From contig NZ_OY821667.1 in the NCBI RefSeq assembly GCF_963682185.1, positions 3,237,501-3,301,500 of the forward strand: DNA of 64,000 bases, given 5' to 3'. This document shows positions 1 through 8,694 of this stretch, piece after piece. Numbering within the stretch: position 1 is the first letter of the stretch; each line of letters opens with the position of its first letter. The position numbers and the translations under genes were made by a program. The notes beneath the pieces are model-generated. The model saw only the letters and a list, made by a program, of their open reading frames with translations. It ran no database searches and had not been told where the DNA came from. This DNA comes from an uncultured Cohaesibacter sp. GTDB lineage: Bacteria > Pseudomonadota > Alphaproteobacteria > Rhizobiales > Cohaesibacteraceae.

Positions 1-13
1 GAATGTTGGGCGT

Positions 14-424
14 TTAAAGAAGTGGAGGCGCGCGGCTGGTGCCGACGCGGGGAGAAAGAGACAGCGTCCCGTCAGAAGGGGCGGTTGGCCAGAAAACTGT
101 TGTAATCGAATGGACTGGCCGCTCGCAAGCCTGTGCATGATTATTGAAGCCTAGGTCATGCAGCGCTGTGAGAGCACAGATTGCACAGTCATTTTCAAGG
201 GTGGCGGGCGTCTCGTCTCCATCGAAAGAAACGCCAGCCAGACCATTGGCTGTGCAGATAATCGGGAAATACATGTCCTCACCCGTAGCGCCAGCTGCAG
301 CTTTCGCGCTGGTGGACAGGTGAATACCGAAAGCCAGAACCTGCAGCCACATAGCGCACAAGGCGAGCAAGGTGATCGCTCGTTGGCTGCGCATGCGTTT
401 AAACAGGGTAGGCTTCTGGTTCAT
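14..424 (-). CDS. DUF2946-like small exported protein
   Basis: A 136-residue protein of unknown function. Residues 16-43 form a hydrophobic segment ending in AKA-type residues, consistent with a signal peptide or membrane anchor. A Cys pair (DCAIC) sits mid-protein, and the C-terminus ends in the RAPP motif that is typical of DUF2946 proteins as I know the family. Those proteins are often encoded near copper or TonB genes, but the window ends before any downstream neighbour can be seen. The ATG at 424 is preferred over the in-frame TTG one codon upstream. It diverges from the flagellar operon and is probably unrelated to it. The family call is moderately sure; the function is unknown. Confidence 0.6.
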   Translation of the reverse strand: MNQKPTLFKRMRSQRAITLLALCAMWLQVLAFGIHLSTSAKAAAGATGEDMYFPIICTANGLAGVSFDGDETPATLENDCAICALTALHDLGFNNHAQACERPVHSITTVFWPTAPSDGTLSLSPRVGTSRAPPLL

Positions 425-805
425 CAATCGTCGTTCGATTTCGTTTGAATTCTGAATGGCTTTGGATGCGGATTACGTCTGCTCATAAAAGTGCATTTTG
501 TATTCATATTTGAAAATCAAGAGTTTTTACATGGGGCATCTCGCCACACCCTGAACCGCTTTTTCCAGTCTATCCCTTGTCCAGACCTGCGAATACACTG
601 CGACTTATGGGATTTTGGTAGCATCACGTTTCTACCGAAGTGGATATCGCTGCATAAAAAACCCGTTTTGGCCTTTGTCACGCTTCGCTTTTCATAAAAT
701 TTTGCACCCCTTCAAGCCCATGCAACAGCCTGACGCAAGTTTGCTTGGGCATTTTGTATATCAATTGCGAACCCGATGCGACGAGCGCGTCAAAGCGAGG
801 ATTAA
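425..805. other. Intergenic region between divergent genes
   Basis: About 380 bases separate the DUF2946-like gene from motE. The stretch is relatively AT-rich and holds only short unsupported ORFs. It should carry the divergent promoters, but I see no operator or hairpin I can defend. Confidence 0.5.
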
Positions 806-1399
806 ATGAGCAACTCAGACGGCTTGATGGGAAAATATTTTTCTCTGCACTCCTCTTTGAGACCGAGCCTGCTGCAGATAATTGGTTTGGTGCTTGCCGT
901 GTCCATGGCCAATGCTGCTGACGCGAAGCAACCTGCTAACAGCAAAACGGTTGAGGCGGGAATAAGTTCCGAGAAAAAAGAAAAAACCATTGATCAGATC
1001 GGTGCCAATAGTTTCTGCGAAAATATCTCCGATTTGGCGTCAGAACAAAGATATGCCTGGCAGCTGCAGAATCTCATCGCGTTGCAAAGTGACATAGACG
1101 AGCGCATCGAAAAACTCGAAACGCTTCGCGCAAATGTCAAGGACTGGATCGCCAAACGCGACAAGGTGCTTAGCGACGTCAAGGAACATATCATCACGGT
1201 CTACGAGCGTATGCGCCCTGAAGCGGCGGCGGAAAGGCTAGCCGCTGTTGATGATCAGGTTGCCATCGCTCTTCTCGCCAAAATGAAGCCGCGTATCGTG
1301 AGCGCCATTCTCAACGAAATGGATGCAGACAGGGCGTCGGACCTGACACAGGAAATGGCGTCACTGGTTGAAATCAAGTCTGGAGAACGGGATCAATGA
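806..1399 (+). CDS. motE: MotE, chaperone for the periplasmic motility protein MotC
   Basis: This 197-residue exported protein has a hydrophobic N-terminus (about residues 20-40, ending in a signal-peptidase-like ANA/ADA). It then has a charged coiled-coil region (about 80-135) and a C-terminal MgtE-N-like helical segment with MKPRIVSAILNEMDADRASDL. In Sinorhizobium meliloti, MotE lies next to flgH and flgI and is a chaperone specific for MotC. Both the position just before flgH and the presence of motC elsewhere in the window fit this. The ATG at 806 follows a weak CGAGG site; an internal start at residue 8 would give a more compact signal peptide. The 3' end overlaps flgH by 4 bases. Confidence 0.75.
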   Translation: MSNSDGLMGKYFSLHSSLRPSLLQIIGLVLAVSMANAADAKQPANSKTVEAGISSEKKEKTIDQIGANSFCENISDLASEQRYAWQLQNLIALQSDIDERIEKLETLRANVKDWIAKRDKVLSDVKEHIITVYERMRPEAAAERLAAVDDQVAIALLAKMKPRIVSAILNEMDADRASDLTQEMASLVEIKSGERDQ

Positions 1400-2112
1400 C
1401 CACTCTTCTCACCAAAGCCATGGTTCCCCTCTTCGGGATTTTGCTGCTTGCCGGATGCGCCAACAATCAGGAGAAGATCGGGGCCACTCCGGAATTGTCT
1501 CCCATGGGCAATGGCCTGCGGCAGCCGATGATCAACCCGACGCTTGTCGGCTATCAGCCAACTCAGCAAAGAAGCTTTCATGCCATCTGGACCGAGGATC
1601 GCAATCAGTTTTTCCTCGAACCACGCGCCAAGCGGGTGGGGGATGTCTTGACTGTTCTCATCAATATTGAAGATGAAGCCAGCCTCGACAATGCTTCCGA
1701 TCGCAGCCGCGACAGCTCAGAGAAGCAGTCTCTGGGCTTCGGGTTCAGTTTGTTCGGTTTCGGCGAAGATGGCGACGCGGATCTGGATGCAGAATCGAAA
1801 AGCTCCACCAAGGGCAAGGGTGCCATCAATCGCAAGGAAGAGATTGATTTGCAGATCGCGGCCGTCGTGACTCAGGTCTTGCCCAACCACAATCTGGTGA
1901 TTTCCGGCAGTCAGGAAGTGCGCGTGAACGCTGAAGTCCGGGTGCTTAATGTCGAGGGCATCGTGCGCCCGCGAGACATCGCTGCGAACAATGTCATCAC
2001 GTACGACAAGATCGCCGAGGCTCGCATTTCCTATGGTGGCCGCGGACGCATCACCGAGATGCAACAGCCCGCATGGGGCCAGCAGGTTTATGATCGGTTT
2101 GTGCCCTTCTAG
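1396..2112 (+). CDS. flgH: Flagellar L-ring protein FlgH
   Basis: FlgH forms the outer-membrane L-ring around the flagellar rod. This 238-residue protein begins with a lipoprotein signal ending in the lipobox LLAGC (Cys about residue 21). It contains the family's conserved RVGDVLTVLI, INRKEEIDLQIAAVVTQVLPN and VEGIVRPRDIAANNVI-type segments and ends in QQVYDRFVPF. The length is normal. It overlaps motE by 4 bases, indicating translational coupling, and is followed 105 bases later by fliL. Confidence 0.96.
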   Translation: MTTLLTKAMVPLFGILLLAGCANNQEKIGATPELSPMGNGLRQPMINPTLVGYQPTQQRSFHAIWTEDRNQFFLEPRAKRVGDVLTVLINIEDEASLDNASDRSRDSSEKQSLGFGFSLFGFGEDGDADLDAESKSSTKGKGAINRKEEIDLQIAAVVTQVLPNHNLVISGSQEVRVNAEVRVLNVEGIVRPRDIAANNVITYDKIAEARISYGGRGRITEMQQPAWGQQVYDRFVPF

Positions 2113-2217
2113 GAAGCGTCTGCTCCAACCCGTTTGAGGATGTGAAGGCGAGCCCCTCGCATCCGCTTCCGCACTCTCTGTTCCATCGTGCAAGTTTGAG
2201 AAGGATAAACCGCCAAG

Positions 2218-2724
2218 ATGTCGAATATTATGGTTTTGTCAGATGGTGAAGTGAAGGCCAAGTCGAGCAAGCCTGACATGGGCCTGTTTGTTACGATCCT
2301 CATCATGACGCTTCTGGCCGCCGGAATTGGCGCTTTTGTTGGCATGCAACTGGTCAACCAGACCCGCCACATCGTTCTGGAAGAAAAGAGGGAGAGAGAA
2401 ACCCCTCCTGTTCATGCGCTTTATGATAGCCCAAGTGAAATCGTTGCGATCAAGCCGATCATTGTCAATCTGGCAGGTGTCGAAAAGGCCTTCGTGCGGG
2501 TGCAGGGCTCAATTGTCTTTAGTGAAGCCGCGATGGAGCAGTCCAAAATTCTGGTCAGTCAGGTGGAAAGCGACATCGCAGCCTATCTCAGAACCCTCAA
2601 AGTCTCAGACCTGGAAGGGGCAACCGGATTGCAGAATTTGCGGGAAGACCTCAACCAACGGGCCAAAATCAGGGCGGATGACAGTATTCGTGAATTCATC
2701 CTCGAGACGATGGTGATCCAGTGA
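2218..2724 (+). CDS. fliL: Flagellar basal-body protein FliL
   Basis: FliL is a single-pass inner-membrane protein that associates with the stator and MS-ring and supports motor torque. The 168-residue product has a short cytoplasmic N-terminus and one transmembrane helix (about residues 22-45). Its periplasmic domain carries the family features IIVNLAG, FVRVQGSIVF and a C-terminal IREFILETMVIQ. It overlaps fliP by 4 bases. A second, more divergent FliL-like protein is encoded at 27798-28262. Confidence 0.92.
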   Translation: MSNIMVLSDGEVKAKSSKPDMGLFVTILIMTLLAAGIGAFVGMQLVNQTRHIVLEEKRERETPPVHALYDSPSEIVAIKPIIVNLAGVEKAFVRVQGSIVFSEAAMEQSKILVSQVESDIAAYLRTLKVSDLEGATGLQNLREDLNQRAKIRADDSIREFILETMVIQ

Positions 2725-3464
2725 AAAGACTAGCTTACGGCCTCCCCCTCTTTCTGCTGCTTGCCAGCCCGGCATGGGCCCAGTCGATTGATTTGAACAG
2801 CATTCTGCCAAGTGGAGAAGCCTCCGCATCGGGCCGGATGATCCAACTGATTGCCCTCATCACGGTCCTGTCTCTGGCGCCAGGTCTCCTCATCATGGTG
2901 ACCAGCTTCATCCGCTTTTCGATCGCCTTTTCCTTCTTGCGTTCAGGTATGGGATTGCAATCAACGCCCTCCAATATGGTGATGATCTCTCTGGCTCTCT
3001 TCATGACCTTCTACGTCATGGGACCAACCTTCGATCAGGCCTGGAAAAATGGCGTACAGCCACTGCTCGATAACCAGATCACCGAAGCGCAGGCTTATGA
3101 ACGCGTGGCCTCGCCCTTCCGCTCCTTCATGCTGCAGCATGTGCGGGATGAAGATATCGGCATGTTTTCCGATCTGGCCATAGCCAATCTCAATGCCACG
3201 GAGGCAACCTCGCCGGACGAAGTGGAGATGCGGGTGCTGATCCCTTCCTTTATGATTTCAGAGCTTAGGCGCGGTTTTGAAATGGGCTTCCTCATTGCCT
3301 TGCCCTTTCTGGTGATCGACCTGATCGTTGCAACCATCACCATGTCCATGGGCATGATGATGTTGCCTCCCACAGCCATTTCGCTTCCCTTCAAGGCGCT
3401 CTTTTTCGTGCTTATCGACGGCTGGAACATCCTCGTCGGCAGCCTCATACGCTCTTTCTTCTAA
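2721..3464 (+). CDS. fliP: Flagellar export gate protein FliP
   Basis: FliP is a core protein of the flagellar type III export gate with FliQ and FliR. The 247-residue product has a cleavable signal (first about 20 residues, ending in AWA). Next come membrane segments with the family signature around VTSFIRFSIAFSFLRSGMGLQ, a periplasmic loop, and the C-terminal pair of helices with SELRRGFEMGFLIALPFLVIDL and GMMMLPP. The length is typical. It ends the motE-flgH-fliL-fliP operon, and a strong terminator follows 46 bases later. Confidence 0.97.
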   Translation: MKRLAYGLPLFLLLASPAWAQSIDLNSILPSGEASASGRMIQLIALITVLSLAPGLLIMVTSFIRFSIAFSFLRSGMGLQSTPSNMVMISLALFMTFYVMGPTFDQAWKNGVQPLLDNQITEAQAYERVASPFRSFMLQHVRDEDIGMFSDLAIANLNATEATSPDEVEMRVLIPSFMISELRRGFEMGFLIALPFLVIDLIVATITMSMGMMMLPPTAISLPFKALFFVLIDGWNILVGSLIRSFF

Positions 3465-3510
3465 AGGAGAGAAGCTCTCTCTCTTTGTTCCAAGGCAGCA
3501 AAGCCCTCTT

Positions 3511-3544
3511 GCCAGGCACTGGTTCAGTGTCTGGCCTTTTTTGT
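3511..3544 (+). terminator. Rho-independent terminator after fliP
   Basis: An 11-bp stem (GCCAGGCACTG paired with CAGTGTCTGGC, one G-T wobble) with a GTT loop is followed directly by CTTTTTT. It closes the motE-fliP operon and separates it from flgB. Confidence 0.9.
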
Positions 3545-3723
3545 TCTGACAGGCCTTTGGTCAATCTACTCGGCTTTATCGAAAAGGCGAGAAAACTTCG
3601 CCGAAAATTTGAATTAAAACATAAAATAATAAAATAAAATCAATAAGATAGGTGATATTCCGACAGCTTCGGGCAAGTTTGGTGGCTTAAAACTGGATTA
3701 TCGGAATTTGATGGAGAATCCAA

Positions 3724-4107
3724 ATGGAACCTGTCTATTTGATGAAGCTGGCAAATGCGCATCAGAATTGGCTCTCGGTTCGCGAGAACACGATCGCCCA
3801 GAATGTCGCCAATGCCAACACACCAGGCTATCGGGCAAAGGACGTGGAAAGCTTCACCGCGCTCTTTGACAAAGCCCATGTTCGCATGGCCAGCACCCAA
3901 CCTGGACACATGACCGCCATGAATGCTGCAACGCGGAGTGTCGATGTTGAGAAGAAGGATAGCTGGGACGTCACATATTCCGGAAACTCGGTCTCACTGG
4001 AACAGGAAATGATGAAAGCCGGTGAAGTCGCCCGAGATCATACTCTGACAACGAATTTGATCAAATCCATCCACAGTATGATGTTGATGGCAGCGAAGGC
4101 ACAGTGA
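3724..4107 (+). CDS. flgB: Flagellar proximal rod protein FlgB
   Basis: FlgB builds the proximal rod. The 127-residue protein has the rod/hook N-terminal motif NWLSVRENTIAQNVANANTPGY and the C-terminal helix VARDHTLTTNLIKSIHSMMLMAAK. It starts a new operon after the terminator at 3511-3544. The intervening DNA is strikingly AT-rich around 3605-3650 and may contain the promoter and an UP-like element. A GGAGA site lies just upstream of the ATG. It overlaps flgC by 4 bases. Confidence 0.95.
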   Translation: MEPVYLMKLANAHQNWLSVRENTIAQNVANANTPGYRAKDVESFTALFDKAHVRMASTQPGHMTAMNAATRSVDVEKKDSWDVTYSGNSVSLEQEMMKAGEVARDHTLTTNLIKSIHSMMLMAAKAQ

Positions 4108-4523
4108 TGATTGATCCTCTTTCCGCGACATTTCGCATCTCCTCTACCGGATTGTCCGCGCAGGCAGAGCGCATGCGCGTCATTTCCGAAAACCTGGCAA
4201 ACGCCCAGTCGACCGGAGCGACCCCCGGCTCCGATCCCTATCAGCGCAAAACAATTGTCTTTTCCGAAGAGATGGATCGGGCAGCCGGTGCGTCACTCGT
4301 GAAGGTCAAGAATGTCGGCGTCGATAATGCGCCCTTCTCGGTTGAATATGATCCGACCAATCCGGCCGCTGACGAAAACGGGCAGGTGAAAATGCCCAAC
4401 GTCAACACCATGATCGAACTGGCCGACATGCGCGAGACCAATCGCAGCTACGAAGCCAACCTCAAAGTCATGACCCAGACACGCAGCATGGTTCTGCGCA
4501 CAATCGATCTGCTCAGGAGCTAG
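4104..4523 (+). CDS. flgC: Flagellar proximal rod protein FlgC
   Basis: FlgC is the second proximal-rod protein. The 139-residue sequence has the N-terminal segment FRISSTGLSAQAERMRVISE followed by NLANAQSTG. The PNVNTMIELADMRETNRSYEANL block and C-terminal helix are typical of FlgC. It is coupled to flgB by a 4-base overlap, and its last base is the first base of fliE. Confidence 0.96.
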   Translation: MMIDPLSATFRISSTGLSAQAERMRVISENLANAQSTGATPGSDPYQRKTIVFSEEMDRAAGASLVKVKNVGVDNAPFSVEYDPTNPAADENGQVKMPNVNTMIELADMRETNRSYEANLKVMTQTRSMVLRTIDLLRS

Positions 4524-4879
4524 TGATGATAGACAGTTTGAATTCAGTATCCAGCCTGACAACCCGGGGCAGCGATTTCAACGGCGTTTCGGAAACTCGC
4601 TTCATCAGCAATGGCGGCAAAACGGCTGCGATTGATGTAACGGGAACGGTCGATGAAGCTGGCAATACATTTGCTGACTATTTCGCCGGCGTAACCACGG
4701 ACGCGATCAACACAGTCAAGATGGGCGAAACGACTGCCATTGAAGGCATCGAGGGCAAAGAGTCCGTGCAGAATGTGGTTGACGCAGTGATGAATGCAGA
4801 GTTGGCGCTGCAAAGCGCAATTGCCATTCGAGACAAGGTTGTCGCCGCCTATCAGGAAGTCAGTCGCATGACCATCTAG
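4523..4879 (+). CDS. fliE: Flagellar hook-basal body protein FliE
   Basis: FliE links the MS-ring to the proximal rod. The 118-residue product has the family's conserved C-terminal half (VQNVVDAVMNAELALQSAIAIRDKVVAAYQEVSRMTI), while the N-terminal half is variable and Thr/Asn-rich as usual. It sits between flgC and flgG, the order typical of rhizobial flgBC-fliE-flgG operons. Its start codon touches the last base of flgC. Confidence 0.93.
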   Translation: MMIDSLNSVSSLTTRGSDFNGVSETRFISNGGKTAAIDVTGTVDEAGNTFADYFAGVTTDAINTVKMGETTAIEGIEGKESVQNVVDAVMNAELALQSAIAIRDKVVAAYQEVSRMTI

Positions 4880-4961
4880 TGGCGCGGGGAGATGGCGGAC
4901 AGGCGCCGCGGGTCTCCCTTGTCATGGATGTCACGTTATATTTCAGATCGAGGGAAAAACA

Positions 4962-5750
4962 ATGAAAGCTCTTGCCATTGCTGCGACCGGAATGAGCGCG
5001 CAGCAGCTTAATGTTGAAGTGATTGCCAACAACATCTCCAATATGAACACCACTGGCTTCAAGCGGGCGCGTGCCGAATTCACCGATCTTCTGTATCAGG
5101 CGGTTCGCGTACAGGGCGTTCCCAACCGCACCGGTGAAGCTCCGATCCCCGAAGGGGCTCAACTCGGCCTTGGCGTGCGGGCTGCCGCGATCCGCAATCT
5201 GCATACCCAGGGTACTTTGAACAATACCTCTGGCACCTTCGATTTGGCCATCGACGGCAAGGGCTGGTTCACGGTCAGCAATGCCGATGGCGACACCTTC
5301 TATACCCGCGCCGGATCTTTCAATACCAACGGCGAGGGACGCTTGGTCACCTCGGACGGATATCCGATCGAACCGGCCATTTCCGTTCCCGACGGGACGA
5401 CCGATATCGAGATCAACGAGACCGGTCAGGTCTATGCCATAATTGATGGACAGGATGCGCCCCAGTTGCTGGGACAGCTGCAGTTGGCGGTCTTTGCCAA
5501 TGATTCCGGTCTTGAAGCCAAGGGTGCCAACCTGTTTGCAGAAACGGAAGCCTCGGGGGAAGCTGTTGAAGGCAATGCCGGGGATGAAGGATTTGGCATT
5601 ATCCGTCAAGGCTATCTGGAAGATTCCAACGTTGATCCTGTGAAGGAAATCACCGCTCTTATCGCTGCCCAGCGCGGCTATGAAATGAACTCCAAGGTCA
5701 TTCAGGCTGTCGATGACATGGCTGGCGTTGTAACGCAGGGAATACGCTGA
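4962..5750 (+). CDS. flgG: Flagellar distal rod protein FlgG
   Basis: FlgG forms the distal rod. The 262-residue protein shows the N-terminal motif ALAIAATGMSAQQLNVEVIA with NNISNMNTTGFKRARAEF. It has the central FDLAIDGKGWFTV and FYTRAGSFNTNGEG blocks. The C-terminal part reads GYLEDSNVDPVKEITALIAA then QRGYEMNSKVIQAVDDM. The length is standard. An 82-base gap precedes it. Its stop overlaps the flgA start by one base. Confidence 0.97.
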   Translation: MKALAIAATGMSAQQLNVEVIANNISNMNTTGFKRARAEFTDLLYQAVRVQGVPNRTGEAPIPEGAQLGLGVRAAAIRNLHTQGTLNNTSGTFDLAIDGKGWFTVSNADGDTFYTRAGSFNTNGEGRLVTSDGYPIEPAISVPDGTTDIEINETGQVYAIIDGQDAPQLLGQLQLAVFANDSGLEAKGANLFAETEASGEAVEGNAGDEGFGIIRQGYLEDSNVDPVKEITALIAAQRGYEMNSKVIQAVDDMAGVVTQGIR

Positions 5751-6262
5751 TGGGCAAAGCGCTTCACACGCAGGCTCCGGCTATGCCCGAACAGCAGCGT
5801 CGGCTGCTGTCTGTGCTGGGGGGTACGCTAATGCTGCTTTGCCTATGGGCAAACCAGGTTCTGGCAGCCACCCCGGCGGTTACGTTGCCAGTGCCGCGTA
5901 CAACAATCGCGCAAGGGCAGGTCATTACGCTGTCAGCTCTGGAAAAACGCCGCTTTAGAGCCAACAGGATCGACCGTTTTTCGGTTGTGCCCAACATCAA
6001 CGACATTTTGGGCAAGGAAGCGGTGCGTCGTCTGCCGGTTGGTGAGCCTATTCCCAAGTCGGCCTTGCGGCGGCGCGAAGCCGTCAAGCGCGGCGAACCC
6101 GCTCAGCTGGTGTTTCAGGATCGCGGTCTGGAAATCGTTGCCCATGTCGAGCCTCTCGAGGACGGCATCGTGGGGGAGATTATCCGGGTGCGCAACATTG
6201 ATACCGGATTGATCGTCGTTGGGCGCGTTGAAGAAAATGGAACGATTTCGATAGGGCCATAA
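5750..6262 (+). CDS. flgA: P-ring assembly chaperone FlgA
   Basis: FlgA is the periplasmic chaperone for FlgI polymerisation into the P-ring. The 170-residue product has a long N-terminus with a signal peptide ending near LAATP, a SAF-type domain (GQVITLSALEKRRF... LPVGEPIPKSALRR) and the C-terminal EIIRVRNIDTGLIVVGRVEENGTISI. It lies between flgG (1-base overlap) and flgI (1-base gap). The N-terminal 25 residues before the hydrophobic core are longer than usual, so an internal start is possible. Confidence 0.9.
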   Translation: MGKALHTQAPAMPEQQRRLLSVLGGTLMLLCLWANQVLAATPAVTLPVPRTTIAQGQVITLSALEKRRFRANRIDRFSVVPNINDILGKEAVRRLPVGEPIPKSALRRREAVKRGEPAQLVFQDRGLEIVAHVEPLEDGIVGEIIRVRNIDTGLIVVGRVEENGTISIGP

Positions 6263-6263
6263 C

Positions 6264-7376
6264 ATGAAGACTCTCAGCAGATGCCTTGCGGCAGTCCTTT
6301 GTACTCTGTTGCTTGCGACCAGTGTCAATGCGGCCGTGCGCATCAAGGATGTGACCTCTCTGGAGGGCATGCGCGATAACCAGATCATCGGCTATGGGCT
6401 TGTCGTCGGGCTGAAGGGCTCAGGCGATACCATGCGCAACTCGCCCTTTACCGAGCAATCGCTACAATCCATGCTCGATAGCATGGGGGTCAATGTTCGC
6501 GATGCAAACCTCAGAACCCGCAATGTCGCCGCCGTTGTGGTAACAGCCAATTTTCCGGCCTTTGTCAAAAAGGGAACGAAAATAGATATCAATGTGGCCT
6601 CGCTGGGGGATGCATCGTCTCTCTCTGGCGGCACACTGATTGCAACGCCGATGATGGGATCCGATGGCAAGGTTTATGCTGTTGCACAAGGGGGGCTCGC
6701 TGTCGCCGGCTTTTCCGAACAGGGTGCTGCTCAATCCTTGCAGGAAGGGATTGCGACCTCTGGCATGATTCCCAATGGCGCCATCGTCGAGCGGGAACTG
6801 GCCGACGACTTTATCAATCTACGCTCTTTTGTGCTGCAACTGACCAATCCGGATTTCAACACGGCCGTGCGCATTGCCGACGCCATCAACGCTTTCTCGC
6901 GGGAACGGTATGGTTTGAAGCTGGCCAAGGAGCGGGATTTCCGCTCAGTCGTCCTGCGTAAGCCGGGCAAGATAAGTGCTACGCGCTTTATTGCCCAGAT
7001 TGAAAGGCTGGTCATTCAGCCCGATACGCCGGCCAAGGTGGTTGTTGACGAACGCACGGGCACTGTCGTGATCGGAAACCATGTACAGATCTCCACCGTT
7101 GCGGTCACCTATGGCAGCATGGTGGTGCGCATAACCGAGAGACCGATAGCCAGTCAACCCGCGCCATTCTCGGAAAATGGGCAGACTGTCGTCTTGCCGG
7201 ACACGAGCATTGATGTAAACCAGGATGGCGGCTCCCTGTCCATCATCGGAGGGACGGACTTGCAGACCATCGTCAGTGGTCTCAACCGGATTGGGCTCAG
7301 ACCGTCAGGTGTGATCTCTATCCTCCAGACCATGAAAACGGTAGGGGCTTTGCAAGCAGAACTTGTAATCCAGTAG
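6264..7376 (+). CDS. flgI: Flagellar P-ring protein FlgI
   Basis: FlgI forms the periplasmic P-ring. The 370-residue protein has a clear signal peptide (cleavage near VNA). The family sequence begins with RIKDVTSLEGMRDNQIIGYG and LVVGLKGSGDTMRNSPFTEQ. Later blocks include NVRDANLRTRNVAAVVVTA, GGTLIATPM and the C-terminal LNRIGLRPSGVISILQTMKT. It is the last gene of the flgB operon; the terminator at 7481-7510 follows about 105 bases later. In S. meliloti motE-flgH follow flgI; here they lie upstream of flgB instead. Confidence 0.97.
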   Translation: MKTLSRCLAAVLCTLLLATSVNAAVRIKDVTSLEGMRDNQIIGYGLVVGLKGSGDTMRNSPFTEQSLQSMLDSMGVNVRDANLRTRNVAAVVVTANFPAFVKKGTKIDINVASLGDASSLSGGTLIATPMMGSDGKVYAVAQGGLAVAGFSEQGAAQSLQEGIATSGMIPNGAIVERELADDFINLRSFVLQLTNPDFNTAVRIADAINAFSRERYGLKLAKERDFRSVVLRKPGKISATRFIAQIERLVIQPDTPAKVVVDERTGTVVIGNHVQISTVAVTYGSMVVRITERPIASQPAPFSENGQTVVLPDTSIDVNQDGGSLSIIGGTDLQTIVSGLNRIGLRPSGVISILQTMKTVGALQAELVIQ

Positions 7377-7480
7377 GTTCGAGCCGGGGCACCAGAAGCA
7401 GGCCTCAGAGGGCCGTAAACGCCGTTTCAGAGGCTATCGGTTATGTCTGCAAGGAAACACATCATCGCTGTAGGTTAATA

Positions 7481-7510
7481 AAAAAGGGCCTTTTGAGGCC
7501 CTTTTTTATT
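7481..7510 (+). terminator. Rho-independent terminator after flgI
   Basis: A GGGCCT/AGGCCC stem with a TTTG loop is flanked by A-runs upstream and TTTTTTATT downstream, so it can work in both directions. It ends the flgB-flgI operon. Confidence 0.92.
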
Positions 7511-8004
7511 GTCCATGGATGTCAATTATTTCTCCTTCACGAGCCTGGGAAAGTGCTGCGCATTTCGACTCGTGGATATATTGAGAAACAGTTTGCTATC
7601 AAAAATGGCGATTGGTAAAATTTACAATGATAGTTTGGCTGTAGTATGTAGTATCACGAATCTAATTTATCCAAAGTGGAAAATTTGAAAAGTTATTGTT
7701 TCGATAGTGCTATTAGATTGTGTGTAATATAATTGTAAACAGTCGTTAACTATTTCCAAATCCGTGCCTTGATTGTGTCAAATCTGAAGCATAAATATCT
7801 AACAAATCGAGTGCATTAGGTCGCTTGAATAAAATCATTTAGAAAAATAGTGTCACTTTTAGACATAATTCTACTAAAAGAACGCCCTTCCCATTTATAT
7901 TTCTTTTTCCGCGCCTTCTGAAAGATGTTTTGAAGCGTGTGATTTCTAGTGACGACAGCGTCTCATTGCAATACCTCTATATCTACCAAGAATGGAGTAT
8001 TTCG
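7511..8004 (+). promoter_or_regulatory. AT-rich upstream region of ftcR
   Basis: Nearly 500 bases without a gene and markedly more AT-rich than the surrounding DNA. It should contain the ftcR promoter and possibly binding sites for upstream regulators. I could not assign a specific -35/-10 pair or operator with confidence. Confidence 0.4.
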
Positions 8005-8694
8005 ATGATCGTACTAATTGAACAACGAGAGCTGGTGTCTGACGGCTATACCGCCGGATTTCAGCGTGAAGGGGTGCCATCCATCGGTATTGTTCCGCAG
8101 GAGTTTGGCAGCTGGGTGACCAGTCTCTCCGATACAGATATCAATGCGGTTGAAGCTTTCCTTTTGGGGGATTGTGAGGAGAGGATCAGGTATCCGGGCC
8201 TCATTCGCTCCCGTTGCCGCAAAACCCCTCTTATCGCACTGAATGATAAAACTTCTCTGGAACAGACCCTGGATCTGTTTGCGGCCGGTTTTGATGACGT
8301 GGTTAGCAAACCCATCCATGTAAAAGAAATCCTCGTCAGGGCTGCTGTGATCAGCCGTCGAGCAGGAGTGGAAGCTGAAATGCAGCATGAAGAAGGTGAT
8401 GTCCGTGTCTATTTCGACGGACGGTCTCCGGAGATTTGCGGTGAAGCACTGGAGCTTCCCCGTCGCGAGCGACGCATTCTGGAATATCTCGTCAAGAACA
8501 GGGATCGCCGCGTCAGCCGTGCCCAGATCTACAATGCAGTCTATGGACTGCTGAACGAAGATGTCGAAGAAACCGTCGTGGAAAGCCATATCAGCAAGTT
8601 GCGCAAGAAACTGAAGCTGCGGCTTGGATATGACCCGATCGATTCAAAACGGTATCTTGGCTATATGTTCAATGCGCTTACAGAGCAGGGCTAA
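8005..8694 (+). CDS. ftcR: FtcR/Rem-type flagellar transcriptional regulator
   Basis: An OmpR-like regulator of 229 residues resembling FtcR of Brucella and Rem of S. meliloti, which activate flagellar genes. The N-terminal half is receiver-like: the TPLIALND strand and the conserved Lys in VVSKPIHVKEIL are present. However, the acidic pocket (IEQREL) and the phospho-acceptor region (AVEAFLLGD) are atypical. The C-terminal half is a winged helix (ELPRRERRILEYLVKN, then RVSRAQIYNAVYG, TVVESHISKLRKKL, YDPIDSKRYLGYMF). The ATG at 8005 follows a GGAG site and begins with the family's MIVLIE; the TTG at 7930 adds an unlikely extension. It stands alone after the flgI operon. Confidence 0.85.
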   Translation: MIVLIEQRELVSDGYTAGFQREGVPSIGIVPQEFGSWVTSLSDTDINAVEAFLLGDCEERIRYPGLIRSRCRKTPLIALNDKTSLEQTLDLFAAGFDDVVSKPIHVKEILVRAAVISRRAGVEAEMQHEEGDVRVYFDGRSPEICGEALELPRRERRILEYLVKNRDRRVSRAQIYNAVYGLLNEDVEETVVESHISKLRKKLKLRLGYDPIDSKRYLGYMFNALTEQG

